A stretch of 64,000 nucleotides of DNA from Bradyrhizobium sp. 149 (GTDB lineage Bacteria > Pseudomonadota > Alphaproteobacteria > Rhizobiales > Xanthobacteraceae), in assembly GCF_023073915.1 (NCBI RefSeq), contig NZ_JADPKK010000013.1:372001-436000 (forward strand). Direction: 5' to 3'. Both the position numbers and the translations under genes were made by a program. Under the pieces are notes generated by a model, which had not been told where the DNA came from, searched no databases, and worked only from the letters and a program-made list of their open reading frames with translations. Shown here in pieces: positions 36,195-47,536 of the stretch. Position 1 is the stretch's first letter; every line of letters begins with the position of its first letter.

Positions 36195-36881
36195 TCAGCC
36201 CAGCACCGGCAGCGTCGCCACGTCGTAGCCGTGCTTGATCGTCCGCTTCAGCACGGGGTCCTCCAGCTCGAAATCGAAGCGGTCGGCGGGACGGATGCCG
36301 CCCTTGGCGGCAAAGGTGCCGCCGAACATGGCGCAGCCGTCGGGCAGCTTGCCACCGGGAAAGCCGCGCGCGATGAGGTCGTCGACCGGCAGCATCGCGT
36401 CCAGCGTACCCTCCTGGTAGAGCACGCGCTCACCCTTGATGGTGGCCCAGGAGCGCAAAATCATCCTGTCCCAATGGCCGATGACGTCCTCGAGCTCCCA
36501 TAGCGTGGATGCGATCGGCTTGTCGCACATCTGCTTGGACACCGTGACGTTGTAGGCCTCGACCTTGCGGTCGGTGTGGTCGGAGCCGCAGCCGACGAAG
36601 ATGCGGCCCTGCCAGCCGATCAGCACGAACTCGACCTCGCCGCTGGAATCGCCGCCAGTGCATTCGATGCTGTCTTCCATAGTCAGCCGCCGCGCCGAGG
36701 CGCGATAGTAGATCGGCGTCGAGGCCGGCCGGGCGATACCGACCGCCTCGAGCTCGGCGATGTGCTTGTCGCGCGCGACGGGATCGCGCCCGGTCCAGCC
36801 GGCGATGACCATCTGGTCGATCGCCAGCGTCAGCGGGGTGGTGGTGTCCTGGGCGTCGACGGTGAAAGTCAGGTCAAACAC
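36195..36881 (-). CDS. DUF2848-family protein
   Basis: A 228-residue protein that I recognise as DUF2848 (segments SDHTDRKVEAYNVTVSKQMC, GHWDRMILRSW and GGTFAAKGGIRPADRFDFEL). The fold resembles fumarylacetoacetate-hydrolase-like enzymes, but no function is established. The start is a GTG whose first 8 bases overlap the end of the upstream amidase gene (GTGTTTGA), with GGAGG 10 nt before it. The tight coupling suggests the two act on the same compound. Confidence 0.87.
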   Translation of the reverse strand: MFDLTFTVDAQDTTTPLTLAIDQMVIAGWTGRDPVARDKHIAELEAVGIARPASTPIYYRASARRLTMEDSIECTGGDSSGEVEFVLIGWQGRIFVGCGSDHTDRKVEAYNVTVSKQMCDKPIASTLWELEDVIGHWDRMILRSWATIKGERVLYQEGTLDAMLPVDDLIARGFPGGKLPDGCAMFGGTFAAKGGIRPADRFDFELEDPVLKRTIKHGYDVATLPVLG

Positions 36882-38223
36882 GAATTACGGCCTCCATGCC
36901 GGCAGCAAGCTCGAAGATGCGGCGGTCCGATCCGCCCGTCCCCGCCAGCATCACGCCGACGGGAATCTCGCCCACGCGATGCGCAGGCAGCGAGATGGCG
37001 CAGCCGTCGATCATGTTGATGAGGCTGCAATTGCGCAGGGCGCGGATGTTCTCGCGCGTGAATGCCTTGTCATCGACAAGGTCGGCGATTCTCGGCGGCG
37101 TGTTGGGCGTGGTCGGCAGCACCAGCGCGTCGAAGGGCGCGATGCGTGCATTCACACGCGCGATCAGCGAGCGGCGCTCGTGGAGAAGATCGATATAGTC
37201 GGCCGCGCTCTGCGCCTCCCCGCGCATGATGCGCACGGAGACTCTGGGGTCGTAGACGTCGCCCTTGGACGTGAGGAGATAGCGGTGCCAGGCGTAGCTT
37301 TCAGCCGAGGCAAAGCCGCCCTTGGCATTCATCGGACCGATGTCGTGGAATTCGGCCATCTCGATGCGCTCGATGACCGCCCCGTGATCGGCCAGGCTCT
37401 TGAGCGCACGCTCGAACGTTTCGGCCACTTCCGCGTCGAGGTCGTCGAGCGCGATCGTGGTCGGCACCGCGAGCCGCATGCCTTTCACCGGCCGCGACTT
37501 CAGCGCGGCGATCGGCTCGTTCGCGAGCACGGCATCGAGTATGGCACAGCAACTGACCGATCGTGCCAGCGGGCCGATGCTGTCGAGCGAGAACGACAGC
37601 GGCACAGCCCCGTCGAGCGGCACGCGGCGCTGCGTCGGCTTGTAGCCGACGATGCCGTTATAGGCCGCCGGAATCCGGCAGGAGCCGCCGGTGTCGGTAC
37701 CGAGCGCACCATGGGCCATGCCGTCGAGCACGGACACCGCGGCGCCCGAGGACGAACCGCCGGGCACGTGGCCCACGCCCCGGTTCCAGGCGCCCTTTGG
37801 TGTGCCGTAATGCGGATTGATGCCGATGCCGGAATAGGCGAACTCGGTCATGTTGGTGCGCCCGATCACGACGAAGCCGGCCTTGCGCAGCCGCGCCACC
37901 GCGGGGGCATCCTGTTCGGCCGGCGAGGAATCGTCGAGCGCGCGCGAGCCGGCGCGCGTCACCTGGCCCTTGATGTCGAAGAGATCCTTGATCGAGACCG
38001 GGATACCGGCGTAGCGCGACGGCGCCGCCTTCACCTTGCGCAAACCGTCCATGGCATCCGCCGCCGCGAGCGCAGCGTCCTTGTCGACATGGATGAAAGC
38101 ACGCTGGCCCTCGCCGGCCGGATCGGCGATTTTGGCGAGGCACGCCTCAACCAGCTTGCGGGAGGTGGTGCGGCCGCTCTCAAAGTCGTCGGCGAGCTTC
38201 GCCAGTGTCGGAAAATCGGGCAT
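36874..38223 (-). CDS. Amidase-signature-family hydrolase
   Basis: A 449-residue amidase with an intact Ser-cisSer-Lys triad: Lys79 (GIPVSIKDLFD), cis-Ser around 157 (GGSSSGAAVSV) and nucleophile Ser181 (GTDTGGSCRIP). It hydrolyses an amide or carbamate of unknown structure, in the cytoplasm since no signal peptide is present. The start is the ATG giving MPDFPTLAK. Upstream lies an inverted repeat shared with a divergent gene, and downstream the overlapping DUF2848 gene. Confidence 0.9.
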   Translation of the reverse strand: MPDFPTLAKLADDFESGRTTSRKLVEACLAKIADPAGEGQRAFIHVDKDAALAAADAMDGLRKVKAAPSRYAGIPVSIKDLFDIKGQVTRAGSRALDDSSPAEQDAPAVARLRKAGFVVIGRTNMTEFAYSGIGINPHYGTPKGAWNRGVGHVPGGSSSGAAVSVLDGMAHGALGTDTGGSCRIPAAYNGIVGYKPTQRRVPLDGAVPLSFSLDSIGPLARSVSCCAILDAVLANEPIAALKSRPVKGMRLAVPTTIALDDLDAEVAETFERALKSLADHGAVIERIEMAEFHDIGPMNAKGGFASAESYAWHRYLLTSKGDVYDPRVSVRIMRGEAQSAADYIDLLHERRSLIARVNARIAPFDALVLPTTPNTPPRIADLVDDKAFTRENIRALRNCSLINMIDGCAISLPAHRVGEIPVGVMLAGTGGSDRRIFELAAGMEAVIRV

Positions 38224-38284
38224 GTCTGTCTCACGGAATATTTCGCGCAATCTATAGCGCCGCCTCAGTGCGACACAAGCATTG

Positions 38285-38308
38285 TGCGCATGATGGCATG
38301 CATGCGCA
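38285..38308. promoter_or_regulatory. Inverted repeat in the amidase / Zn-ribbon divergent region
   Basis: TGCGCAT and ATGCGCA form a perfect 7-bp inverted pair around a 10-nt spacer that itself holds GCATGC. Its place between two divergent genes suggests an operator, but no regulator gene is adjacent. Confidence 0.4.
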
Positions 38309-38395
38309 TTGCTGGACCGTTGACGCGCCATGGTCGATTGTCGCATCAAGATCGCAACAGCCGGGCTAAGCTTGGCCTTGGGAGGACCTGCCGAG

Positions 38396-38809
38396 ATGGC
38401 CGAACCGCAGCGCGCGCGACCGAAACCGACGCCCGAGACCCAGCATTTCTGGGACGGCACCAAGGCGGGCGAATTGCGTCTGCAGCGCTGCGACGCCTGC
38501 GCGCATGTCTATTTCCCGCCGCGCCCGTTCTGTCCGTCCTGCGCCTCGCGCAAGGTCACCATCTTCAAGGCGAGCGGCAAGGGCTTTCTCTACAGCTACG
38601 TGATCAATCACCGTCCCGCCGCGCCCGGCTTCACGCCGCCTTACGCGATCGCGGTGGTAGAGCTCGCCGAGGGGCCGCGCATGATGAGCAACATCATCGA
38701 CTGCCCGCAGACGCCGGAGGCGCTCGAGCTCGACATGAAACTCGAGGTCGCCTTCGAGGCGCTCGATGACAAGATCACCCTCCCCGTATTTCGTCCGGCG
38801 AAGGGATAG
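38396..38809 (+). CDS. Zn-ribbon/OB-fold (DUF35-type) acyl-CoA-associated protein
   Basis: A 137-residue protein with a rubredoxin-like zinc ribbon (CDAC...CPSC, about residues 33-52) followed by an OB-fold (GFLYSYVINHRP, ELAEGPRMMSN). DUF35 proteins are obligate partners of thiolase-like enzymes and bind acyl-CoA. The thiolase-like gene starts 3 bp after its stop, so they probably form one complex. The start was set at the ATG preceded by GGGAGGACC. Confidence 0.88.
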   Translation: MAEPQRARPKPTPETQHFWDGTKAGELRLQRCDACAHVYFPPRPFCPSCASRKVTIFKASGKGFLYSYVINHRPAAPGFTPPYAIAVVELAEGPRMMSNIIDCPQTPEALELDMKLEVAFEALDDKITLPVFRPAKG

Positions 38810-38812
38810 ACC

Positions 38813-39952
38813 ATGCGCAGCAACCAGGTTGCCGTCGTCGGCGCGGCCGAGACCACCGAGCTCGGTATCATCCCAAATGCCTCGCAGCTCCAGCTTCATG
38901 CGGATGCGGCGCTCAATGCCATTGCCGATGCCGGACTGAAGCTGTCGGACATCGACGGCTTCGCCACCGCGGTCGAAACGCCGCAGCAGGTCTGCCACTA
39001 TCTCGGCATCAAGCCGACCTGGGTGGACGGCACCTCGGTCGGCGGCTGCTCCTTCATGCTGCACGTCCGTCATGCCGCGGCGGCGATCGAGGCCGGCCTG
39101 TGCAAGACCGTGCTGATCACCCATGCCGAGAGCGGCAAGTCGATGATCGGCAAGGCGCCGCGCTCGATTCCCGCCGACAGCCTGCAGGGCCAGTTCGAGG
39201 CGCCGTTCGGCGTCTACGGCCCTCCCAGCATGTTCCCGATTCCCGTGCTGCGCTTCATGAAGACCTACGGCATCACGCACGAGCAGCTCGCCTCGGTTGC
39301 GGTGGTGCAGCGGGAATGGGCGGCGAAGAATCCGCGCGCGATGATGAAGGATCCGATCACGGTCGCAGACGTCCTCAACTCGCGCATGATCGCCTATCCG
39401 TTTCGGCTGCTGCAATGCTGCCTGGTCACCGACGGCGGCGGCGCGCTGATCCTGACCTCGGCGGACCGCGCCAAGGATTTTCCCCGCAAGCCGGTCTACA
39501 TCATGGGGACCGGCGAGAGCGTGGCGACGCCGATGGTCAGCCAGATGGAGACTTTTAATTCCTCGCGCGCGTTCAAGACCGCCGGTCCCCTGGCCTTCAA
39601 GGAAGCGGGCATCGCGCACAAGGACGTCGATCATCTGATGATCTACGACGCGTTTGCGCATCTGCCGCTGTTCGGCCTCGGCGATCTCGGCTTCATGCCG
39701 CACGAGGAGACCGGCAAGTTCATCGCCGACGGCAACACGCGTCCGGGCGGCAAGCTGCCGCTCAACACCAATGGCGGCGGATTGAGCTACATGCATTCGG
39801 GCATGTACGGCATGTACGCGCTCCAGGAGAGCGTGCGGCAGATGCGCGGCATCGCGCCGGCACAGGTCGCCAACGCGAAGATTTCAGTGTGCCACGGCGT
39901 CGGCGGCATGTTCGCCGCGTCGGGCACGATCGTGTTTACGAACGAGAGGTAA
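38813..39952 (+). CDS. Thiolase-like protein (SCP-x/lipid-transfer type acetyl-CoA acetyltransferase)
   Basis: A 379-residue thiolase-fold enzyme of the SCP-x type: N-terminal VAVVGAAETTELG, putative nucleophile Cys79 in TSVGGCSFM, LPLNTNGGGLSYMHSG, and the terminal CHGVGGMF with the C-terminal His. These enzymes perform thiolysis or retro-aldol cleavage of branched or steroid side-chain acyl-CoAs together with DUF35 partners. It is preceded by its Zn-ribbon partner and followed 5 bp later by an SDR gene. Substrate not deducible. Confidence 0.88.
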   Translation: MRSNQVAVVGAAETTELGIIPNASQLQLHADAALNAIADAGLKLSDIDGFATAVETPQQVCHYLGIKPTWVDGTSVGGCSFMLHVRHAAAAIEAGLCKTVLITHAESGKSMIGKAPRSIPADSLQGQFEAPFGVYGPPSMFPIPVLRFMKTYGITHEQLASVAVVQREWAAKNPRAMMKDPITVADVLNSRMIAYPFRLLQCCLVTDGGGALILTSADRAKDFPRKPVYIMGTGESVATPMVSQMETFNSSRAFKTAGPLAFKEAGIAHKDVDHLMIYDAFAHLPLFGLGDLGFMPHEETGKFIADGNTRPGGKLPLNTNGGGLSYMHSGMYGMYALQESVRQMRGIAPAQVANAKISVCHGVGGMFAASGTIVFTNER

Positions 39953-39957
39953 TCCAC

Positions 39958-40872
39958 ATGACAAAATCACTGCAAGACAAGGTCATCATCGTCACCGGCG
40001 CAGGCCGCGGCATCGGGCGGGAGATCGCGCTGCTTTGCGCGGCGGAAGGCGCCAAGGTCGTCGTCAACGATCCCGGCGTCGCCGCCGACGGCGCCGGCAC
40101 GAGCGCTACGCCCGCCGAGGAGGTGGTCGAGGAGATCAAGAAGCGCGGCGGCACCGCGGTCGCCAATTTCGAGTCGGTGGCGGAGGCGATCCCCGCCAGC
40201 AAGATCGTCAAGACCGCGACCGATCATTTCGGCCGGCTCGACGGCGTCGTCAACAATGCCGGCATCTTGCGCGACATGATCTTCCACAAGATGAGTGTGG
40301 AAGCGTTCGAGGCCGTCATCAAGGTGCATCTGATGGGCTCGTTCTACGTCAGCCACGCCGCGGCGCGGATCTTCCGCGAGCAGGAGTCCGGCTCCTTCGT
40401 GCATTTCACCTCGACCTCTGGCCTGATCGGCAACTTTGGACAAGCCAACTACGCCGCCGCCAAGCTCGGAATCGTCGGCCTCTCGAAGTCGATCGCGCTC
40501 GACATGGGCCGCTTCAACGTCCGTTCCAACTGCGTCTCGCCGTTCGCCTGGACCCGCATGATCGGCACCATCCCGACCGAGACCGAAGCGGAGAAGGCGC
40601 GCGTCGAGAAGATCAAGCAGATGGGACCGGAGAAGATTGCGCCGATCTGCGCCTATCTGCTGTCCGATGCGGCCAAGGATGTCTCCGGACAGATTTTTGG
40701 CGCGCGCATGAACGAGCTGTTCCTGTTCAGCCAGAACCGCCCGCTGCGCTCGGTGCATCGGAGCGAAGGCTGGACGCCGCAGTCGATCGCCGAACACGGC
40801 ATGCCAGCGCTGAAGGGCTCGTTCTACAAGCTCGACCGCTCCGCCGACATCTTCCCCTGGGATCCCGTATAA
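39958..40872 (+). CDS. SDR-family 3-hydroxyacyl-CoA dehydrogenase (MFE-2/HSD17B4-like)
   Basis: A 304-residue short-chain dehydrogenase. The N-terminal TGAGRGIGREIA cofactor motif, NNAG, Ser in TSTSGLIG, and Tyr-x3-Lys as YAAAKLGI are intact. GNFGQANYAAAKLGIVGLSK and an extended C-terminal tail (NELFLFSQNRPLR) match the dehydrogenase part of multifunctional enzyme 2. It would oxidise a 3-hydroxyacyl-CoA, giving the substrate for the thiolase-like gene just upstream. Start ATG 5 bp after the thiolase stop. Confidence 0.88.
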   Translation: MTKSLQDKVIIVTGAGRGIGREIALLCAAEGAKVVVNDPGVAADGAGTSATPAEEVVEEIKKRGGTAVANFESVAEAIPASKIVKTATDHFGRLDGVVNNAGILRDMIFHKMSVEAFEAVIKVHLMGSFYVSHAAARIFREQESGSFVHFTSTSGLIGNFGQANYAAAKLGIVGLSKSIALDMGRFNVRSNCVSPFAWTRMIGTIPTETEAEKARVEKIKQMGPEKIAPICAYLLSDAAKDVSGQIFGARMNELFLFSQNRPLRSVHRSEGWTPQSIAEHGMPALKGSFYKLDRSADIFPWDPV

Positions 40873-40986
40873 GCGAATTCCAGCTATTGCTGCATTGCGA
40901 TCTCGGGTTGTCCGGCCCGGGATCGCCCGTTTTACGCCTGATTGCGGTCGGATAGTTTTCTCCCAACAAAAAAATGGGAGGCGACT

Positions 40987-42150
40987 ATGACAAACCCACT
41001 GACCATCTCCACTGAAGTCAATGAGCCTTTTCTCGCGCGCCGCACCCTGCTCAAGGGCGCGGCGGCAATCGCGGCGACGGGCGTAACCATGAACGCAGCC
41101 CTGGCAGCGTCCGTAACGCCCTTGGGCCAGACGGGTGCACCGACAAGATCGACCGCGCCATTACCCTTGGGGCCACTGCCGGGCAGCCGCTATCCCGACG
41201 CCCACCTGGAATCCGCCAAGAAGGGGCCGCCATCATTCGGGCCCTCCGGTTTTCCCGCCTTCGCCGGCACCATGGCCGTCGAGCGCGTCGCAACCGGCTT
41301 CCGCTGGGCCGAGGGACCCGTGTATTTCGCGGCCGGACGATACCTGCTGTTCAGCGACATTCCGAACAATCGCATCATGCGCTTCTCCGAGGACGACGGT
41401 CACGTCAGTGTCTATCGCCAGCCCTCTATGAACTCGAACGGCAACACGATCGATCGCGAAGGACGCCTGATCACGTGCGAGCATAGTGGTCGGCGCGTGA
41501 CGCGAACTGAACTCGACGGCTCGATCACCATCATCGCCGACAAATTCAATGGCAAGCGACTGAACTCGCCGAACGATGCGGTCGTCACCGCCGATGGCGC
41601 GATCTGGTTCACCGACCCCGCCTACGGCATCGGCGGCTTCTACGAGGGGATCAAAGCCGAGCCCGAGCAGGAGAAGAAGAACGTCTACCGAGTTGATCCG
41701 AAATCCGGAGATGTCAAGGTCGTCGTCGACGATTTTGTGGAGCCGAACGGGATCACCCTCTCGCCGGACGAGAAGAAGATCTACATCTGCGAAACGGGAT
41801 TCACGGACGGACCAGACAATCCATCGCACATCCGCGTGTTCGACCTCGACGTGGCCGCGGGGAAGGTGTCGAACAGCAAGGTCTTTGCAGAGATGCCAAA
41901 ACCGAGCATTACCGACGGCGTCCGCTGTGACACCGAAGGACGGGTCTGGTGTTCGGTGGGCTGGGGCGATCCCAACGAAGACGGTGTGCGCTGTTATACG
42001 CCCTCGGGCGACTTGCTGGGCAAGATTCATATTCCGGAAACAGTCGCTAACTTGTGCTTCGGCGGTCAGCAGCGAAACAGGCTTTATATTTGTGGCTCGA
42101 CATCGCTCTATGCCGTCTACACGAGTGTGCAGGGCGCGATGAAGCCGTGA
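40987..42150 (+). CDS. SMP-30/gluconolactonase-like lactonase with Tat signal
   Basis: A 387-residue beta-propeller lactonase. The N-terminus has a twin-arginine signal (ARRTLLKGAAAIAATGVT...AALA), so periplasmic. The propeller carries the metal-site segments GPVYFAAGRYLLFSD, SPNDAVVTADGAIWFTDP and EPNGITLSPDEKKIYICETG. It probably hydrolyses a sugar-acid lactone. Monocistronic with GGGAGG before the ATG; a palindromic repeat follows the stop. Confidence 0.88.
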   Translation: MTNPLTISTEVNEPFLARRTLLKGAAAIAATGVTMNAALAASVTPLGQTGAPTRSTAPLPLGPLPGSRYPDAHLESAKKGPPSFGPSGFPAFAGTMAVERVATGFRWAEGPVYFAAGRYLLFSDIPNNRIMRFSEDDGHVSVYRQPSMNSNGNTIDREGRLITCEHSGRRVTRTELDGSITIIADKFNGKRLNSPNDAVVTADGAIWFTDPAYGIGGFYEGIKAEPEQEKKNVYRVDPKSGDVKVVVDDFVEPNGITLSPDEKKIYICETGFTDGPDNPSHIRVFDLDVAAGKVSNSKVFAEMPKPSITDGVRCDTEGRVWCSVGWGDPNEDGVRCYTPSGDLLGKIHIPETVANLCFGGQQRNRLYICGSTSLYAVYTSVQGAMKP

Positions 42151-42160
42151 TAGCTGCTGC

Positions 42161-42243
42161 GTCGTGGCCGGGCTTGTCCCGGCCATCCACGTATTGCCAC
42201 GTGCGAAGAACGTGGGTGCCCGGGACAAGCCCGGGCACGACGA
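42161..42243. repeat. Palindromic repeat, GTCGTG-GCCGGGCTTGTCCCGG type (copy 1)
   Basis: The two halves, beginning GTCGTGGCCGGGCTTGTCC and ending GGACAAGCCCGGGCACGAC, are near-perfect complements and each contains its own hairpin. It fills the gap between convergent genes and probably terminates both. A second copy is at 49.1 kb. Confidence 0.8.
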
Positions 42244-42268
42244 CTGAGGGTGTGGCAGCCGCCTCGCC

Positions 42269-45079
<2,811 letters not shown>

Positions 45080-45785
45080 CGGTTCGCTCCTCTTCTAGAG
45101 CAGCCTATGGCTCCCCGGCCTAACGAGTGTGCAAGTTTTTTGCCGCAGCGCAAGATGAACTTGGGGGCGGCGCGGCAACATCGCCGATCATCCGTGCGCC
45201 GCGCTGACGGGCGGGCGCATATCCGCGGTCTCGCGGCGCAGGCGCCCGAGCTTTGCCGTCCGTTTCGCCCTCATCGAGAAGAAAGGGCGCAGGGAAGGCC
45301 GGGCGCCGGCTGGCACCCAGGGTCCGCACGCGAAAAACGCACGCGGGGTGACCACAGGTGACGCCGGGACATCCCGGCCTTCCCTGCGCAATGGTTTTAC
45401 GGCTTATGGCGCGCTCTCCCCGCGGAGCGATGCATTATTGTCCCCGTCGCCTTGCGGATCTCAGATGCGCGCACCCGGTCGGGCAGCTCACACCACCGCA
45501 AGCCTTGACGCACAGACCCCGGGCGTCAGGACCACACGCTTTTGCCGTCCGCGCGTTCATCTACGTCGTAGGCGGCTCGCTTCTAAGCGACGAGCTTAGT
45601 GTCAAATCTTTCATGGTTCACTTTTATTTCAGCCCACCTCACGTCTTCGCTGTTGCGCTTCTTAGCAGTCTGGTATTTGGCGGGCAGCTGACGCGACGAT
45701 TGCTGAGACGGCGACGTCTTTAGCGGCTGCCAACACGTTCTGAGCGTCAGCTCAGCGTCATCAGCTGGCATGCCCCGCAAATCCC
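45080..45785. other. 706-bp gap with repeat-like, non-coding sequence
   Basis: No convincing gene. 45287-45389 holds a 17-bp perfect inverted repeat (next entry). The sequence from about 45340 to 45560 matches, from memory, a stretch that recurs in Bradyrhizobium genomes and is often mis-annotated as small proteins (frames reading GDAGTSRPSLRNGFTAY). 45590-45725 is more AT-rich and holds a 36-codon frame with one hydrophobic stretch but no ribosome site, so I do not call it. Confidence 0.5.
45287..45389. repeat. 17-bp inverted repeat with 69-bp loop
   Basis: GCGCAGGGAAGGCCGGG and its exact complement CCCGGCCTTCCCTGCGC flank a 69-bp core that contains a small CCGGGA/TCCCGG hairpin. It could be the ends of a small non-autonomous element or the stem of a structured RNA. 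Confidence 0.65.
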
Positions 45786-46190
45786 CTAAGCCGGTACGAT
45801 CACCTTACCGATCGGCCAGAGCGCGATGCCCGCGAGCTTGAGATGGGCCCAGGCGAACGGGATGCCGATGATGGTCACGGCCAGCACCAGGGCCGTCACG
45901 AGATGGCCGAGCGCCAGCCACCAGCCGGCCAGCACGAACCAGATGATGTTACCGATCACCCCGAGCGGGCCGGTGCCGATATCCTCGACACCGGTGACCT
46001 CATAGCGATTGACCGCTCGCGAGCCGAACGGCAGCAGCGTGTAGACGGCGATGTTGAACGCCGCCCGCGCCCAGGGCAGGCCGATGATGGTGAGCGCCAT
46101 GATGACCGCGGCGACCAGCCAGCCGAGCGCCATCCAGGCGCCGCCGATGAGAATCCAGAGCAGGTTGAGCAGGATGGAAACGGGAGCCAT
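45786..46190 (-). CDS. YccF-type inner-membrane protein (DUF307)
   Basis: A 134-residue protein of two internally repeated halves. Each has a LLNLLWILIGGAWMALGWLV / NIIWFVLAGWWLALGHLV hydrophobic pair followed by a xTIIGxPxAxA loop, the DUF307 signature. About four membrane helices. Function unknown in the family. The start is the ATG giving MAPVSILLN; the upstream in-frame extension is hydrophilic and unlike the family. Confidence 0.85.
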   Translation of the reverse strand: MAPVSILLNLLWILIGGAWMALGWLVAAVIMALTIIGLPWARAAFNIAVYTLLPFGSRAVNRYEVTGVEDIGTGPLGVIGNIIWFVLAGWWLALGHLVTALVLAVTIIGIPFAWAHLKLAGIALWPIGKVIVPA

Positions 46191-46312
46191 GGGACGATCC
46201 GGATTCAAGATTGGTCCTATATAAGCTCGAAAGCTGTCGCTGCGAAGACAGTGCCGATGCCCGCAAGCCCTGCCGGGATCGGCCGTTGGATTGGCCAGTC
46301 GTTCCGTGCAGA

Positions 46313-47410
46313 TCAGAGTCCCTGGCGGCGACGCCGTTCGGCGCGAAGTGATGCGCCGACGAATCCGACATCTTCGATCCCGCGGTGGATCTCGGTTGAG
46401 CAAATCCAGAGCGTGAGTGCGAAAGCGCCAATCGACGTCAAGGCGGTCACGATGACGGGGCTCGAACAGAATGCCCCAAGAAGATTATCGACCAGCGGGA
46501 GCCCGCTCGGCCAGCGCGCCATGCATTCCGACGACGCGACGGCCCACCCGCCCAGCAATACGCCGACTGCGTTCGCGCCGGCCAGTGTCGTGACGACGAT
46601 CGCGAGCCCCTTCTTCATCGAGAGCCCGACATCGACCAGCTTGACGATCGCAGCGCATGCCACCGCAAACATGATCGCCGCGCCCCATCCCGAGACTCCC
46701 AGGACTTGGCCCCGTGCCTGACCTGTCAAAACCAAGAGACCGGCTGCGCAGAAAAGCAGAGCAAGGTTGACTTTCACGGCTTCCGGAAACCTGCAGCGAA
46801 GCGCATACGCGTTCGCCTTCTCGACGAGGTCGAGCAGCGCGCAGGCAATCAAGCCGGCCGCAAAGCCGCCGAGGTGCACACCCCAGTCGATGCGGGAATT
46901 GCTGATCGCGAAAGTCACGTTCAGTCCGATATTGATGGCAAAGAAGTCGAACCGCAGATTGAGCTTGCCCAGAATCGACAGGCAGAGCAGCGCCCCCAGG
47001 ATGCCCGAAGTGGCGCCGGACGCACCGACCGTCAGGTAAGGGCTCGCATGAATGGCATTGCCAACGATGGCGCCGAACGCCATCGCGCAGAAATAGATGA
47101 TCAGAAAATAGGCCGGCCCGACCCGCCTCTCGAGATGCCCGCCCCACAGAACCAGACACAGCATGTTGGTCGTGAGGTGGACGAAATTGACGTGAAGGAA
47201 GCCATAGGCGAACAGTCGCCAATACTCATGCCGCGGCAATGCACCTGAATACATCCCGCCGTAGCGATACAGCAGTTCGGCGGGCGCCGACGAGCCGCCG
47301 CCCGATTGCGTGAGGCAGAGGCCCGAGGCCAGGACGGTCGCCGTCATCACGGCGTAGAGTGCTGCGTGTGGGGCTTCGAAGAAGCCGGGGCTGGTGCGGT
47401 AGATGGCCAT
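46313..47410 (-). CDS. Rhomboid-family intramembrane serine protease
   Basis: A 365-residue membrane protein whose first ~200 residues are a rhomboid domain: WRLFAYGFLHVNFVHLTTNM (L1/TM2 His-rich), nucleophile Ser131 in VGASGATSG, and catalytic His179 in WGVHLGGFAAG. The dyad is intact, so proteolysis within the membrane is plausible. A further ~150 residues with about four hydrophobic segments follow the domain, longer than GlpG. Substrate unknown. Confidence 0.9.
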   Translation of the reverse strand: MAIYRTSPGFFEAPHAALYAVMTATVLASGLCLTQSGGGSSAPAELLYRYGGMYSGALPRHEYWRLFAYGFLHVNFVHLTTNMLCLVLWGGHLERRVGPAYFLIIYFCAMAFGAIVGNAIHASPYLTVGASGATSGILGALLCLSILGKLNLRFDFFAINIGLNVTFAISNSRIDWGVHLGGFAAGLIACALLDLVEKANAYALRCRFPEAVKVNLALLFCAAGLLVLTGQARGQVLGVSGWGAAIMFAVACAAIVKLVDVGLSMKKGLAIVVTTLAGANAVGVLLGGWAVASSECMARWPSGLPLVDNLLGAFCSSPVIVTALTSIGAFALTLWICSTEIHRGIEDVGFVGASLRAERRRRQGL

Positions 47411-47536
47411 GAGTCATCGCAAACGAATGTGGCAAGCACCACAACCTAGCCGAGCCGCGCAGAACTTGCTACTCCTGCGTGCGGGACAGGTTCTCGTATC
47501 CAGGCGCGCGCCCAAGCCCGCTGGTTTTGCGTTGGG

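Noticed and set aside
45358..45723. A 121-codon frame in the gap after ppc
   Set aside because: Part of a repeat-like region often mis-annotated as protein; no ribosome site and no conserved domain.
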